DNA from: a virus
Strand: one strand, 5' to 3'
Virus record (IMG/VR): IMGVR_UViG_3300034782_000062
Coordinates: 62,001-126,000 of that record
DNA length: 64,000 nt
The translations under genes and the position numbers were made by a program. The notes under the pieces were generated by a model. It was not told the origin of the DNA. It ran no database searches and worked only from the letters and a program-made list of their open reading frames with translations. Numbering within the stretch: position 1 is the stretch's first letter; every line of letters begins with the position of its first letter. Below are positions 14,891-22,209 of the stretch, in pieces.

Positions 14891-15091
14891 ATGAAAGCGC
14901 GTTGCCCGAACGACACGAACCACAGAAGGTTCATCACCGTGACGCATGTCACCGAGGACTGGGTTGTCGATGAGAACGGCGAGTACGTGGAATCTGCCGA
15001 CTCTGGTGTCGGCGAAGTTGTCCACGGCCCCGACCCCGACAACACCTGGACCTGTAACGAGTGCGGTGCCGAGGCAGTCGTCACTGACTAG
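14891..15091 (+). CDS. Small zinc-ribbon protein
   Basis: 66 residues; ATG behind AAGGAGGGACC. CPND near the N-terminus and CNECG near the C-terminus are likely to share one zinc ion, with a beta-rich middle (FITVTHVTEDWVVDENGEYV). No family is recognised. Confidence 0.6.
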   Translation: MKARCPNDTNHRRFITVTHVTEDWVVDENGEYVESADSGVGEVVHGPDPDNTWTCNECGAEAVVTD

Positions 15092-15103
15092 AAAGGAGCA
15101 GCT

Positions 15104-15580
15104 ATGCCCAAGTTCACTGTACGAGTCCATGAGACACACCTGGCCGACTACGTGGTCGAGGCCGAAAATCCACAGGACGCCATCGAATCCGTCAGGAACG
15201 GTAACGGCGAGCTTGCCGACGACTCGGTGGAGTTTCTGCATCTTGCTGACGAGGCGAACTGGGCAGTTTTCGAGGGAGACCAGTACGACCTCGAAGGCCC
15301 GGAACTATCGAACGATGCTGTCTGGTCAGCAGCGCACGCTTGCGAACAGCTTGAGGAAGAAATCCTGAAGATGCTCGGTGCAAAGCGCGGAACTTCCGAG
15401 GTGGAGCAAGAGCTGGTCGAGCACATGGACGAGCTTGTTCACGACGTCGCCTCCAAGGAGGGAAGCGACGTCAACAACGGTGGCCTCTCCGAGCAGCTCG
15501 AATGGCTCTGGAACGAGCTTGGTGCCGAGCACGCTCGAACGACCATCATTGAGCACGTCAAGCAGTTGAGGGCGCCATGA
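15104..15580 (+). CDS. Hypothetical protein
   Basis: 158 residues; ATG behind GAAAGGAGCAGCT. The first 50 residues (MPKFTVRVHETHLADYVVEA ... NPQDAIESVRNGNGELA) look like a small beta-alpha domain of the kind found in many phage accessory proteins; the remainder is helical and acidic. It overlaps the next gene by four bases. Confidence 0.6.
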   Translation: MPKFTVRVHETHLADYVVEAENPQDAIESVRNGNGELADDSVEFLHLADEANWAVFEGDQYDLEGPELSNDAVWSAAHACEQLEEEILKMLGAKRGTSEVEQELVEHMDELVHDVASKEGSDVNNGGLSEQLEWLWNELGAEHARTTIIEHVKQLRAP

Positions 15581-16164
15581 GCTACTGCGAATGGTGCGGA
15601 AACAAACCCACCGCCGAGAAGGGCTCGTGCCCCGACTGCTTCCATCTACTCGATGGACCACTCCTCCCGGCCAAGGATGCCTTTGATCTCATCAACGACC
15701 GATGGGGAACCTGCTGCAAGGGAATCATCCTGACGATGATAACTCACATCCGGTCCCCGAACACGGCTGGCATCCCCGAGGGCGCGGACATCGACCTTTC
15801 CGACGCCGAGGTCGAAGAGCGAATCGACCGATCGCATCTGTTCATCCATCCCAAGCATGACGCTGGTGTTTCCAACAATGGCACCATGGGAGTCGAGTGC
15901 GGCATCAACCTCTACTGCGGCTTCGCTCGCTGCTACTGGATATTCGACGGCGGCGACAACACCGAGTCATTCGAGTACGGACCCGAAATCCCCTACTCGA
16001 TCGGCGAGAAACGTTTTTTCGAGGCCGTGGAAACCATCCTCGATGCAGCAGCGGACGAAGCCGAGGGCCTCGGCTACGCGCAGTGCTCCATGTGCGGCGA
16101 TCACTACCTCGCCGATGCTGGTCTCTACTGCGAGTGCCAGGTCCAACGCTCGATCGAGCCGTAA
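15577..16164 (+). CDS. Hypothetical protein with zinc knuckles at both ends
   Basis: 195 residues. N-terminal CEWCGN ... CPDC and C-terminal CSMCGDHYLADAGLYCEC. The middle (residues 40-150) is mixed. The start overlaps the preceding stop (ATGA). Paired terminal knuckles with a central domain are also seen in the genes at 18428 and 9168, suggesting a common style of small metal-binding accessory protein. Confidence 0.6.
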   Translation: MSYCEWCGNKPTAEKGSCPDCFHLLDGPLLPAKDAFDLINDRWGTCCKGIILTMITHIRSPNTAGIPEGADIDLSDAEVEERIDRSHLFIHPKHDAGVSNNGTMGVECGINLYCGFARCYWIFDGGDNTESFEYGPEIPYSIGEKRFFEAVETILDAAADEAEGLGYAQCSMCGDHYLADAGLYCECQVQRSIEP

Positions 16165-16177
16165 GGAGGAGGGAGCC

Positions 16178-16423
16178 ATGAAACTCAAACACTGCGTCCT
16201 GGCGATGGACACATCTGGCGACGAAATCGGCTGCATCCCGATGCCTCACGACACCGTTTTTCTCGCCGTCACCGCATGGACGACCAAGTACGAGCTGGCG
16301 CTTCTCACCAGCGGCTCTCACACCGCTCTTCTCCAGCGCTACCACGACAGCGGCGAGAAGTTCATCTGGGAGGGCCGCGAAGTCGGCGGCTTCGAGGTCG
16401 TCAGCGAGCCCATCATCGAATGA
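16178..16423 (+). CDS. Small hypothetical protein
   Basis: 81 residues; ATG behind AAGGAGGAGGGAGCC, the strongest ribosome site of the group. Beta-rich (KHCVLAMDTSGDEIG ... FIWEGREVGGFEVVSEPIIE). No motif is recognised. Confidence 0.55.
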   Translation: MKLKHCVLAMDTSGDEIGCIPMPHDTVFLAVTAWTTKYELALLTSGSHTALLQRYHDSGEKFIWEGREVGGFEVVSEPIIE

Positions 16424-16431
16424 ATAAATCC

Positions 16432-16468
16432 TGCCCTGCGATGTGTGAAAAGCATCTCAGGGCACCAT
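16432..16468 (+). ncRNA. Leader hairpin, loop class II
   Basis: TGCCCTG-C-GATG pairs with CATC-T-CAGGGCA (one C-T mismatch) around TGTGAAAAG, followed by CCATAA. The loop matches the 8359 and 8850 hairpins. Confidence 0.6.
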
Positions 16469-16485
16469 AAGGGAAAGGAGGTGAG

Positions 16486-16782
16486 ATGGCGGAACGCCGA
16501 TCAAGGCGAAGAAAAAAGAAGACTGCCGCAGACTTAAGAAGGCACGCGATTGTCTCGGCTTCAGTCCGCTACGGCATCGACCTCGACGACGAAGGGAGGG
16601 AAGAAATCCTGGAGATGATCAGGGCAGGAACAAGAAACAAAGACTGCGCCTGCATCGAACGCCAGAGCAGAAAGCGAACCCTCTGGCGTATTCGCTTTCG
16701 CAACCAAGTCTGCGGAGTGGTCTACGACTCGGACTTTCACGAGCTGGTCACGTTCATTCCGAAAGACGACCCACGGCTGTAA
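16486..16782 (+). CDS. Small basic hypothetical protein
   Basis: 98 residues; ATG behind GAAAGGAGGTGAG. The N-terminus is very basic (ERRSRRRKKKTAADLRRH), then helix, then a beta-rich end (LWRIRFRNQVCGVVYDSDFH). The C-terminal part resembles toxin-like or phage small beta folds, but this is not firm. The stop codon lies in the loop of a short hairpin (GGCTGT/ACAGCC). Confidence 0.55.
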   Translation: MAERRSRRRKKKTAADLRRHAIVSASVRYGIDLDDEGREEILEMIRAGTRNKDCACIERQSRKRTLWRIRFRNQVCGVVYDSDFHELVTFIPKDDPRL

Positions 16783-16897
16783 CAACAGCCACAACATCAA
16801 CCGACTTCACAGAATCACGAAGTCAAAGTCGACGTTGGTTACACCTAACGTCTACGTGCTGCCGCGAAGCGCGAGCAGTACGAAAGGAGGCAGATCC

Positions 16898-17953
16898 ATG
16901 GGAGGTCAAGCGTTCAAGGGTCCAAGGCTCAACGGCTTCTTCCTCGACCCCGACGAGATCGTTCTGGTCGGAGGCAACGGCCCAAACGACGTCCCCAAGA
17001 CGGCTGAACTTGCACACCTGTACGACAAGCGCGTCCACGACAAGCCTGACGAGGGCATGGTCCGCAACATGATGGTCTACGGCGTCATCGAGGCCGTGAA
17101 GGTCCAGAAGATCGTCAGCGACGACGGAGAGAACCGCGCCTACGTCATCGACGGCCGTGGTCGAGTCATCGCAGCTCGCGAGGCGAACGTGCGTCTCCGC
17201 AGGGAGGGCAAGGAGCCGATCCTGGTTCCGATCGTCCTCAAGACCGGTGACCCGTCCAAGCTCTTCGGCATCCTCATCTCGGCGAACGAGAACCGTCGAG
17301 ACGACACCCCCATCGCCAAGGCTGAGAAGATCGCTCAGTTCATGGATATGGGGCGCGACGAGGAGGCGGCGGCGAACGCCTACGGTATCACCGTCGCCAA
17401 CGTGCGGCAGCTCCTCAAGCTGCTGGACCTCGCCCCGAAGGTGCAGACCATGATCAAGAAGGGCACCCTCTCGGCGTCGGCTGCCACTCAGCTCGTCAAG
17501 CTCCCACATGCGGAGCAGGTCACGAAGGCCGAGGAGGTCATCGCGAGCGGCGTCAAGCCGACGGCTCGGAATATCAGCCGCTCTACCGGAAACCGCCCGG
17601 TCACTCCATCGAAGCGCGTCGTGCAGAAGCTCGTCGCCCTCGACAAGAAGCCCGAAATCGCGGAGAAGTACGACTCCTTCTGGGGCGCCCTCCAGTTCAT
17701 GCTGGGCCAGGTAACCCTGGAGGACGTCGGCCTCGCCGAGGTCGTCGCGGAGCTGAAGGCCAAGAAGAAGAAGGCCAAGAAGGGCAACGCGAAGGGCTCG
17801 AAGAAGGGCAACTCCAAGCAGCAAACGTTGCCGCTCGACGAGAAGGGCAAGAAGTCCCCGGCCAAGACCACCTCCAAGACCAAGACCCCGCCGAAGAAGG
17901 GTCCGACCATCGCGAAGAAGAAGGGATCCGCGAAGAAGGACGCCGCCGCCTAG
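16898..17953 (+). CDS. ParB-like DNA-binding protein with lysine-rich tail
   Basis: 351 residues; ATG 16898 behind AAAGGAGGCAGATCC. A ParB N-terminal domain is visible (AYVIDGRGRVIAAREAN near residue 80; SANENRRDDTPIAKAEKIAQ near residue 130), then a helix-turn-helix (AAANAYGITVANVRQLLKLL). The last 70 residues are a histone H1-like Lys/Ala/Pro/Ser tail. ParB-like proteins bind specific DNA and may hydrolyse CTP. The GENRR segment is kept as NENRRDD. Roles in partition or in phage transcription control are possible; no ParA is in the window. Confidence 0.75.
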   Translation: MGGQAFKGPRLNGFFLDPDEIVLVGGNGPNDVPKTAELAHLYDKRVHDKPDEGMVRNMMVYGVIEAVKVQKIVSDDGENRAYVIDGRGRVIAAREANVRLRREGKEPILVPIVLKTGDPSKLFGILISANENRRDDTPIAKAEKIAQFMDMGRDEEAAANAYGITVANVRQLLKLLDLAPKVQTMIKKGTLSASAATQLVKLPHAEQVTKAEEVIASGVKPTARNISRSTGNRPVTPSKRVVQKLVALDKKPEIAEKYDSFWGALQFMLGQVTLEDVGLAEVVAELKAKKKKAKKGNAKGSKKGNSKQQTLPLDEKGKKSPAKTTSKTKTPPKKGPTIAKKKGSAKKDAAA

Positions 17954-17993
17954 TCCGTTCTGGACGACATCACCATCTTCAAGACGAAAGACA

Positions 17994-18057
17994 GACCAGG
18001 GTTTTCCAGATCATCTGGAGGACGGTGACCGGGGTTCGACTCCCCGGCCTGGTCCCA
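17994..18057 (+). ncRNA. tRNA-like element C (no D arm)
   Basis: A perfect 7-bp closing stem (GACCAGG 17994-18000 with CCTGGTC 18048-18054) abuts a 6-bp T arm (CCGGGG-TTCGACT-CCCCGG, 18029-18047). The stem is followed by CCA. Between them is one hairpin TCCAGA-TCA-TCTGGA and a 9-base linker. The D arm is absent and the anticodon-like loop is too small. It lies 11 bases before ATG 18069, the same relation to a gene start as the other leader elements. Confidence 0.6.
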
Positions 18058-18068
18058 AGGAGGTCTCA

Positions 18069-18389
18069 ATGTCATCAGATGACAAAGTTCCAATACCGAA
18101 ACTTTCTGTACATCAGTGGGCAGCTCTCCTCCGCATGAAGGACTGGAACTGGGCATTCCCAAAGAATGGACACAGAGCCAACGGCCTACTACGGACGATT
18201 CGGAGTTTGCAACGCCTCGGTCTCGCAGCGTGGCTTGAACCGGGTGATACCAACCACTACGGATCGACGGTAGACGGCTATGGCTGGGACCTGACACCAG
18301 AAGGATACGCTCTTGCTCGTCAAGAGCACAGGCGCGAGCACGAGAACCCCAAGGTGCGCCGGGTGCTCTACCGGCTACGCCTCCCATAG
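18069..18389 (+). CDS. Hypothetical protein, possible winged helix
   Basis: 106 residues; ATG behind CCAAGGAGGTCTCA. The pattern of two helices (ANGLLRTIRSLQRLGLAAWL) followed by a beta-wing-like stretch (STVDGYGWDLTPEGYALARQ) resembles a winged helix-turn-helix, which would make it DNA-binding. This is a shape-based guess. Confidence 0.5.
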   Translation: MSSDDKVPIPKLSVHQWAALLRMKDWNWAFPKNGHRANGLLRTIRSLQRLGLAAWLEPGDTNHYGSTVDGYGWDLTPEGYALARQEHRREHENPKVRRVLYRLRLP

Positions 18390-18399
18390 GCATATAACT

Positions 18400-18414
18400 T
18401 CGTCCCCAGGACGA
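18400..18414 (+). repeat. Dispersed palindrome copy, perfect
   Basis: TCGTCC-CCA-GGACGA, followed by GAAAGGAGCAGCC and ATG 18428. Confidence 0.65.
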
Positions 18415-18427
18415 GAAAGGAGCAGCC

Positions 18428-18880
18428 ATGTTCGTCATGAAGTGTGACGTCTGCGGCAGAACAATCGAGATCGACCGGGACAACCCCGGCGACTCGATCA
18501 GAGAGCAAGTCAAGGGCGACTGGAGACAAGTCGAAGACTTCGACGGCAACACCTTCGACATCTGCCACGAGTGCAACAAGAAAGGCCACGTTCCCGCAAT
18601 CCTCAAGATGGAGGAGAACGGCTACTGGGAGCGGACCAGCACTCACTCACTCCTTTTCCACAGCCACGACAGTGTTCCCTCTCCCACTCTCTTCGGCGTC
18701 AACGTTCACGTCGTCGCGATCGAGGTGAAAAAGCGCGACCACCGCCGCGCCATAAACCAAGAGTCCCAGGACGAGTTGAACTGTGTCATTAGAGGCACCG
18801 GCTCCGAAGAGAGCGAGCTGCTGACAACAGAAATCGATGGGAAGCCGCACATCGTCTGGGTGGCGCCCCATGAAGTCTAA
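18428..18880 (+). CDS. Hypothetical protein with N-terminal zinc finger
   Basis: 150 residues; ATG behind AAAGGAGCAGCC. CDVCGRTIEID and ICHECNKKG form a CX2C...CX2C zinc finger in the first 60 residues. The rest is beta-rich. It overlaps the following start by 11 bases. Confidence 0.6.
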   Translation: MFVMKCDVCGRTIEIDRDNPGDSIREQVKGDWRQVEDFDGNTFDICHECNKKGHVPAILKMEENGYWERTSTHSLLFHSHDSVPSPTLFGVNVHVVAIEVKKRDHRRAINQESQDELNCVIRGTGSEESELLTTEIDGKPHIVWVAPHEV

Positions 18881-19484
18881 CATCCCAGCACCGCACGGAT
18901 ACGCCTTCGTGCTCAACAGCAACACCAGAAAGGGATCGCGCTTTCACCTGGCCGACGCGAGCGGTCGTCCCAAGTGCGGAACCAAGGTAGACGTCAGCGC
19001 CTTGGAGCGCGAATGGGAGATACCCGTCAGCTACGACCCCTGCAAAAGGTGTTTCCCGAAAGGAATCAATCCAATGAACGACGCCAATCATATGACTCCA
19101 GAAGAGTTCGACCGGGTCATGCTTCTCTCGTCCAACGGCGAGATTGAGTGTGATGGCATCGTCATCATCCCAACGGACAGGGTCGATCAGTCGGGCTACC
19201 GAATCATGGATTTTGTCGTCACCGTGACGCCGGATCGCAAGCCTGTGGGCCGCATCAGCGAACTCGGCATGAACGCGCACGACGTCTTCGAGCTGACCGA
19301 CATGCGCGGCACTCGGACTCGGTCCATCGGCGACGAGCCGGTACGGCTCCCCGAGTGGAAGTGCGACTGCCTTCAGCGCAGCGGCTTCCTCTATATCACT
19401 CCATCCTGGGGACGGATCAGGGTCAGCCACGACACGGCGACGGTCCACATCCGTCTCATCAGCAACGACGAGGCCCAGAAATGA
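18870..19484 (+). CDS. Hypothetical protein
   Basis: 204 residues; ATG 18870 overlaps the upstream gene by 11 bases. The N-terminus (residues 1-65) contains a small domain ending CKRCFPKG. Residues 70-200 are beta-rich. It overlaps the radical SAM gene start by four bases (ATGA), so these genes are coupled. The function is unknown. Confidence 0.55.
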   Translation: MKSNIPAPHGYAFVLNSNTRKGSRFHLADASGRPKCGTKVDVSALEREWEIPVSYDPCKRCFPKGINPMNDANHMTPEEFDRVMLLSSNGEIECDGIVIIPTDRVDQSGYRIMDFVVTVTPDRKPVGRISELGMNAHDVFELTDMRGTRTRSIGDEPVRLPEWKCDCLQRSGFLYITPSWGRIRVSHDTATVHIRLISNDEAQK

Positions 19485-20311
19485 ACGAGCGCTGCCAGTT
19501 CTGCATCGACCCGAAGTGCGAGGGGCGAAGAGATTGCGATTGCGAGAGCTGCGACAAGCGCGACTGCTGCTACCGCACTCTTCGCCCCACCATTCGGTTA
19601 ACTCTCAAATGCACCCAGAAATGTGGCCACTGCTGCTGGTCCTCATCACCCCAGCAGGATAAGCACATGCCCCCAGAGGTCGCAGAGCTGGTTCACCAGT
19701 TCCTCGACGCAAACCCCATCCACTCGGCGAACATCATGGGCGGCGAGTTCTGGCTCAACCCGGACTGGGAAGAAGTCCTGGGGATGATCGTTGAGGGGCT
19801 CGACTACGCTCGCCTAGTCACAAACGGCGACTGGGCCGCGGACGAACAGTCCTCAAGACAAGTCCTCGAATTCATGGAGTCCCACGAGCACTGCTTCCTC
19901 GCCATCACCACCGACAAGTGGCACACAAACAAACATGTGGTCACGGCAGAAGAGTTCTGCAAGGAGCACAACCTGCTTCACAAGGTCGGAGGCGACGAGA
20001 GCGACATGGGGATCGTTCCGGTCGGGCGCTCTGCGTTCGACATGAGCCTCTTCGGGATGATGGCTTGCTACTGCCACAACCCTGTTAACAAGTATACGTT
20101 CTTAATAGACGAGGACGGCGTCATCTATAAGTGCGCCTTCGGCACCTGGGACTACGATCGCGTCCACAACTTTGTCTCAGGTGGCTTCCCCGAGCGCTTC
20201 AAAGAGTTCAACGAAAAGTTCTACGGGATGTTCGTCGGGAGCTGCTCCCAGTGTCGCCGAGCCTACGCCTTCGGCACCAAAAGGAGCCGCGTTCAAGAGA
20301 TGGTCGGGTAG
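19481..20311 (+). CDS. Radical SAM protein with extra iron-sulfur cysteines
   Basis: 276 residues. The radical SAM motif CX3CX2C is at residues 44-51 (KCTQKCGHCCW). A GGE motif follows (NIMGGEFWLN) and later strands fit a partial TIM barrel. An N-terminal cysteine cluster (CQFCIDPKCEGRRDCDCESC) and a C-terminal set (ACYCHN, YKCAFG, GSCSQCRRAY) look like auxiliary SPASM/twitch-type cluster ligands. Such enzymes use S-adenosylmethionine to start radical reactions, often on peptides or nucleotides. The substrate is unknown. The gene overlaps its upstream neighbour and lies about 100 bases before the Cas12m gene. Confidence 0.75.
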   Translation: MNERCQFCIDPKCEGRRDCDCESCDKRDCCYRTLRPTIRLTLKCTQKCGHCCWSSSPQQDKHMPPEVAELVHQFLDANPIHSANIMGGEFWLNPDWEEVLGMIVEGLDYARLVTNGDWAADEQSSRQVLEFMESHEHCFLAITTDKWHTNKHVVTAEEFCKEHNLLHKVGGDESDMGIVPVGRSAFDMSLFGMMACYCHNPVNKYTFLIDEDGVIYKCAFGTWDYDRVHNFVSGGFPERFKEFNEKFYGMFVGSCSQCRRAYAFGTKRSRVQEMVG

Positions 20312-20315
20312 CACA

Positions 20316-20336
20316 GGCGTTCATCCCCAGGACGCC
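20316..20336 (+). repeat. Dispersed palindrome copy before the Cas12m leader
   Basis: GGCGT pairs with ACGCC around TCATCCCCAGG. The core CCCCAGGA is intact and the arms are a rearranged but still paired version. Confidence 0.5.
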
Positions 20337-20364
20337 CGTGGGATCGTGACCACCACTAATAAGT

Positions 20365-20395
20365 CCTGGTCACTCTGAGAAAGTGGCCAGGGCTC
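20365..20395 (+). ncRNA. Leader hairpin, loop class II-like, before cas12m
   Basis: A 10-bp stem CCTGGTCACT/AGTGGCCAGG (one T-G pair) around CTGAGAA, followed by GCTCC and the ribosome site AAGGAGG. It belongs to the same family as the hairpins before other accessory genes, so the effector gene shares the phage's leader architecture. Confidence 0.6.
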
Positions 20396-20409
20396 CAAGG
20401 AGGCAACAA

Positions 20410-22146
20410 ATGTCCAGAACCATCGTTTTCAATTTTGGAGGCCGTGCACCAACAAAAAACGCACAGCTCGTTCATGACAACATCTACCACGGGCACAACT
20501 ACTACAATAAGCTCATCGAGCTAGAACGTTGTTACCGCAAGGCAATTCGCGCAGCCCAAGCCGAGTTCCCGGAGATCGCAAAAGCTCAGGCACTCTTCGA
20601 TAACGCTGAAGAGGCTGTTGACGGATTGATCGCGCTAAAAAAACTAGCCAAGTCAAGCGACTCAAGTATTACTCCACCAACGCCCGATGAAATGAAAAAG
20701 GCTGTTGCCGAAAAGAAGGCGGCGGCTGCAGCTCTCAAAGACGCCAAGGCCCCTCATGCTGATTCATTGCAAACCAAATACAAGGCAGCCAAGGATGAGC
20801 TAACGGCATCTATAAAAAAGGCTCGATCCGAGACCGAAACTTTCTGGGGAACCTATCTGTGCATCGAGCGAGCGTTTCAGCAAGCCAAGAAAGCAAAGCC
20901 TATTTTTAAGCCTGGCAAAAAGCGCCCCCCATGGACCGAACGGCCAGCGTGGCGAAAATGGACAGGCCATGGTGTTGTTGGCATGCAAATTCAGAATGGG
21001 ATGCCAGCAGAGAACCTGTTCAAACCTAACACGAGATGTTACATAGATCCCCTTCCAGCCAATGCGTACAACACGAACATTCCCCGTGGCCAACGCCGCA
21101 AGATGCAATACACAACCATCCATTTGCGCGTAGGATCTGAAAACAGAAAACCCATATGGGCTGACATCCCCGTTTACCTGCACCGGGGCTTTCCTGCTGG
21201 CGCGATTGTCAAATGGGTATGTGTTATCCGAACCCCATGGCATCAACATCAAGCCTACAAATGGCAGGTACAAATCACTCTTGAGGTCCCCGACGCTTTT
21301 CCAAAAACCAACAAAAAAGCCGTTGCCATTAATTTAGGTTGGCGCAAACTAGCCGATGGATCCCTTCGAGCAGCCACCTGGGTGGATACTGACGGTCAAT
21401 CGGGCGAGATTATTCTAAGCGACAAGGAATTCAGAGATCGTATTGAAAAATACAACAACCTACGATCGATTCGAGACAAACTGATCGATGAAATCCGGCC
21501 TAAGCTCATCATGTCCGGCATCAACTGCGCCAAATGGAAAAGCCCCGACTCTTTTCAAAAACTTTCTCGTCGCGAAGACTTAACCGACGAACAGAGCGCA
21601 ATTTTGAAACCCTGGGCCTACAAAGATAGGCATCTCAATTGGTATGCCCGTGGTGTAAAAAATGGCGCCCTAAACCACCGGCGCGATGTCTATCGAAAGT
21701 TCGCTCTTTACATAGCGACAAACTACGACATCATCATCGCCGAAAAATACGACATGAAGAACATTGTCGAAGACGAAGATCGGAAAAGAGGTCCAGCGGG
21801 TCAGCGGGTTGAAGCTGCCCCATCCATTGCCAGGCAGATCATCGGCAGCACCGCGACACGGCTCGGGTGTCACATTATCGAGGGCCAAACCACATATGCA
21901 ACCCAAGAGTGCTTTTTTTGCGGTTGCACAGAGCCATGGGATGCCTCTGGTAACATCATGCACACCTGCCAGGAATGTGGTGAACATTGGGACCAGGACA
22001 TCAACAATGCCAAGAACATGCTCGCGAGAGCCGCTGATGCAATCAACTCCCTGGACCCGCTCGCACCTAAAAAGTCAAAGAATTACGGATGGAAATCGGT
22101 ACAAGAAAAGAAAAAACAAGGAGATAACGAAGACCACACTGATTAA
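20410..22146 (+). CDS. cas12m: Cas12m-like type V CRISPR effector, probably nuclease-dead
   Basis: 578 residues; ATG 20410 behind AAGGAGGCAACAA. The length and segments match Cas12m (type V-M, formerly V-U1/C2c4) as I recall the Mycolicibacterium protein: an N-terminal region with a long helical pair, then RuvC-I VAINLGWR, KWKSP..F, KDRHLNWYARG..., RRDVYR, RuvC-II IIAEKYDM, a CX2C-X15-CX2C zinc ribbon (C501, C504, C520, C523) and RuvC-III WDQDINNAKNML. RuvC-I has Asn308 where active nucleases have Asp; Glu445 and Asp528/Asp530 are kept. Cas12m is known to process its own crRNA, need no tracrRNA, and silence DNA by binding. The array starts 64 bases downstream. The gene is visibly more AT-rich than its neighbours, suggesting transfer. 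Confidence 0.85.
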   Translation: MSRTIVFNFGGRAPTKNAQLVHDNIYHGHNYYNKLIELERCYRKAIRAAQAEFPEIAKAQALFDNAEEAVDGLIALKKLAKSSDSSITPPTPDEMKKAVAEKKAAAAALKDAKAPHADSLQTKYKAAKDELTASIKKARSETETFWGTYLCIERAFQQAKKAKPIFKPGKKRPPWTERPAWRKWTGHGVVGMQIQNGMPAENLFKPNTRCYIDPLPANAYNTNIPRGQRRKMQYTTIHLRVGSENRKPIWADIPVYLHRGFPAGAIVKWVCVIRTPWHQHQAYKWQVQITLEVPDAFPKTNKKAVAINLGWRKLADGSLRAATWVDTDGQSGEIILSDKEFRDRIEKYNNLRSIRDKLIDEIRPKLIMSGINCAKWKSPDSFQKLSRREDLTDEQSAILKPWAYKDRHLNWYARGVKNGALNHRRDVYRKFALYIATNYDIIIAEKYDMKNIVEDEDRKRGPAGQRVEAAPSIARQIIGSTATRLGCHIIEGQTTYATQECFFCGCTEPWDASGNIMHTCQECGEHWDQDINNAKNMLARAADAINSLDPLAPKKSKNYGWKSVQEKKKQGDNEDHTD

Positions 22147-22209
22147 TCTCGGACCCGCTCGAAAAACGGCATATACTTCAACGAAAAGACAAGGCATTCT
22201 GACAGTGCC

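Noticed and set aside
20410-22146. The effector as a TnpB or IS605-family transposon protein
   Set aside because: It is directly followed by a genuine repeat-spacer array, lacks a transposon end or TnpA partner, and its GWR, KWKSP and WDQD segments fit Cas12m better than TnpB.
22147-22209. tracrRNA between cas12m and the array
   Set aside because: No stretch in the 63-base gap, or that I could see nearby, is complementary to the repeat; Cas12m systems are not known to need one.
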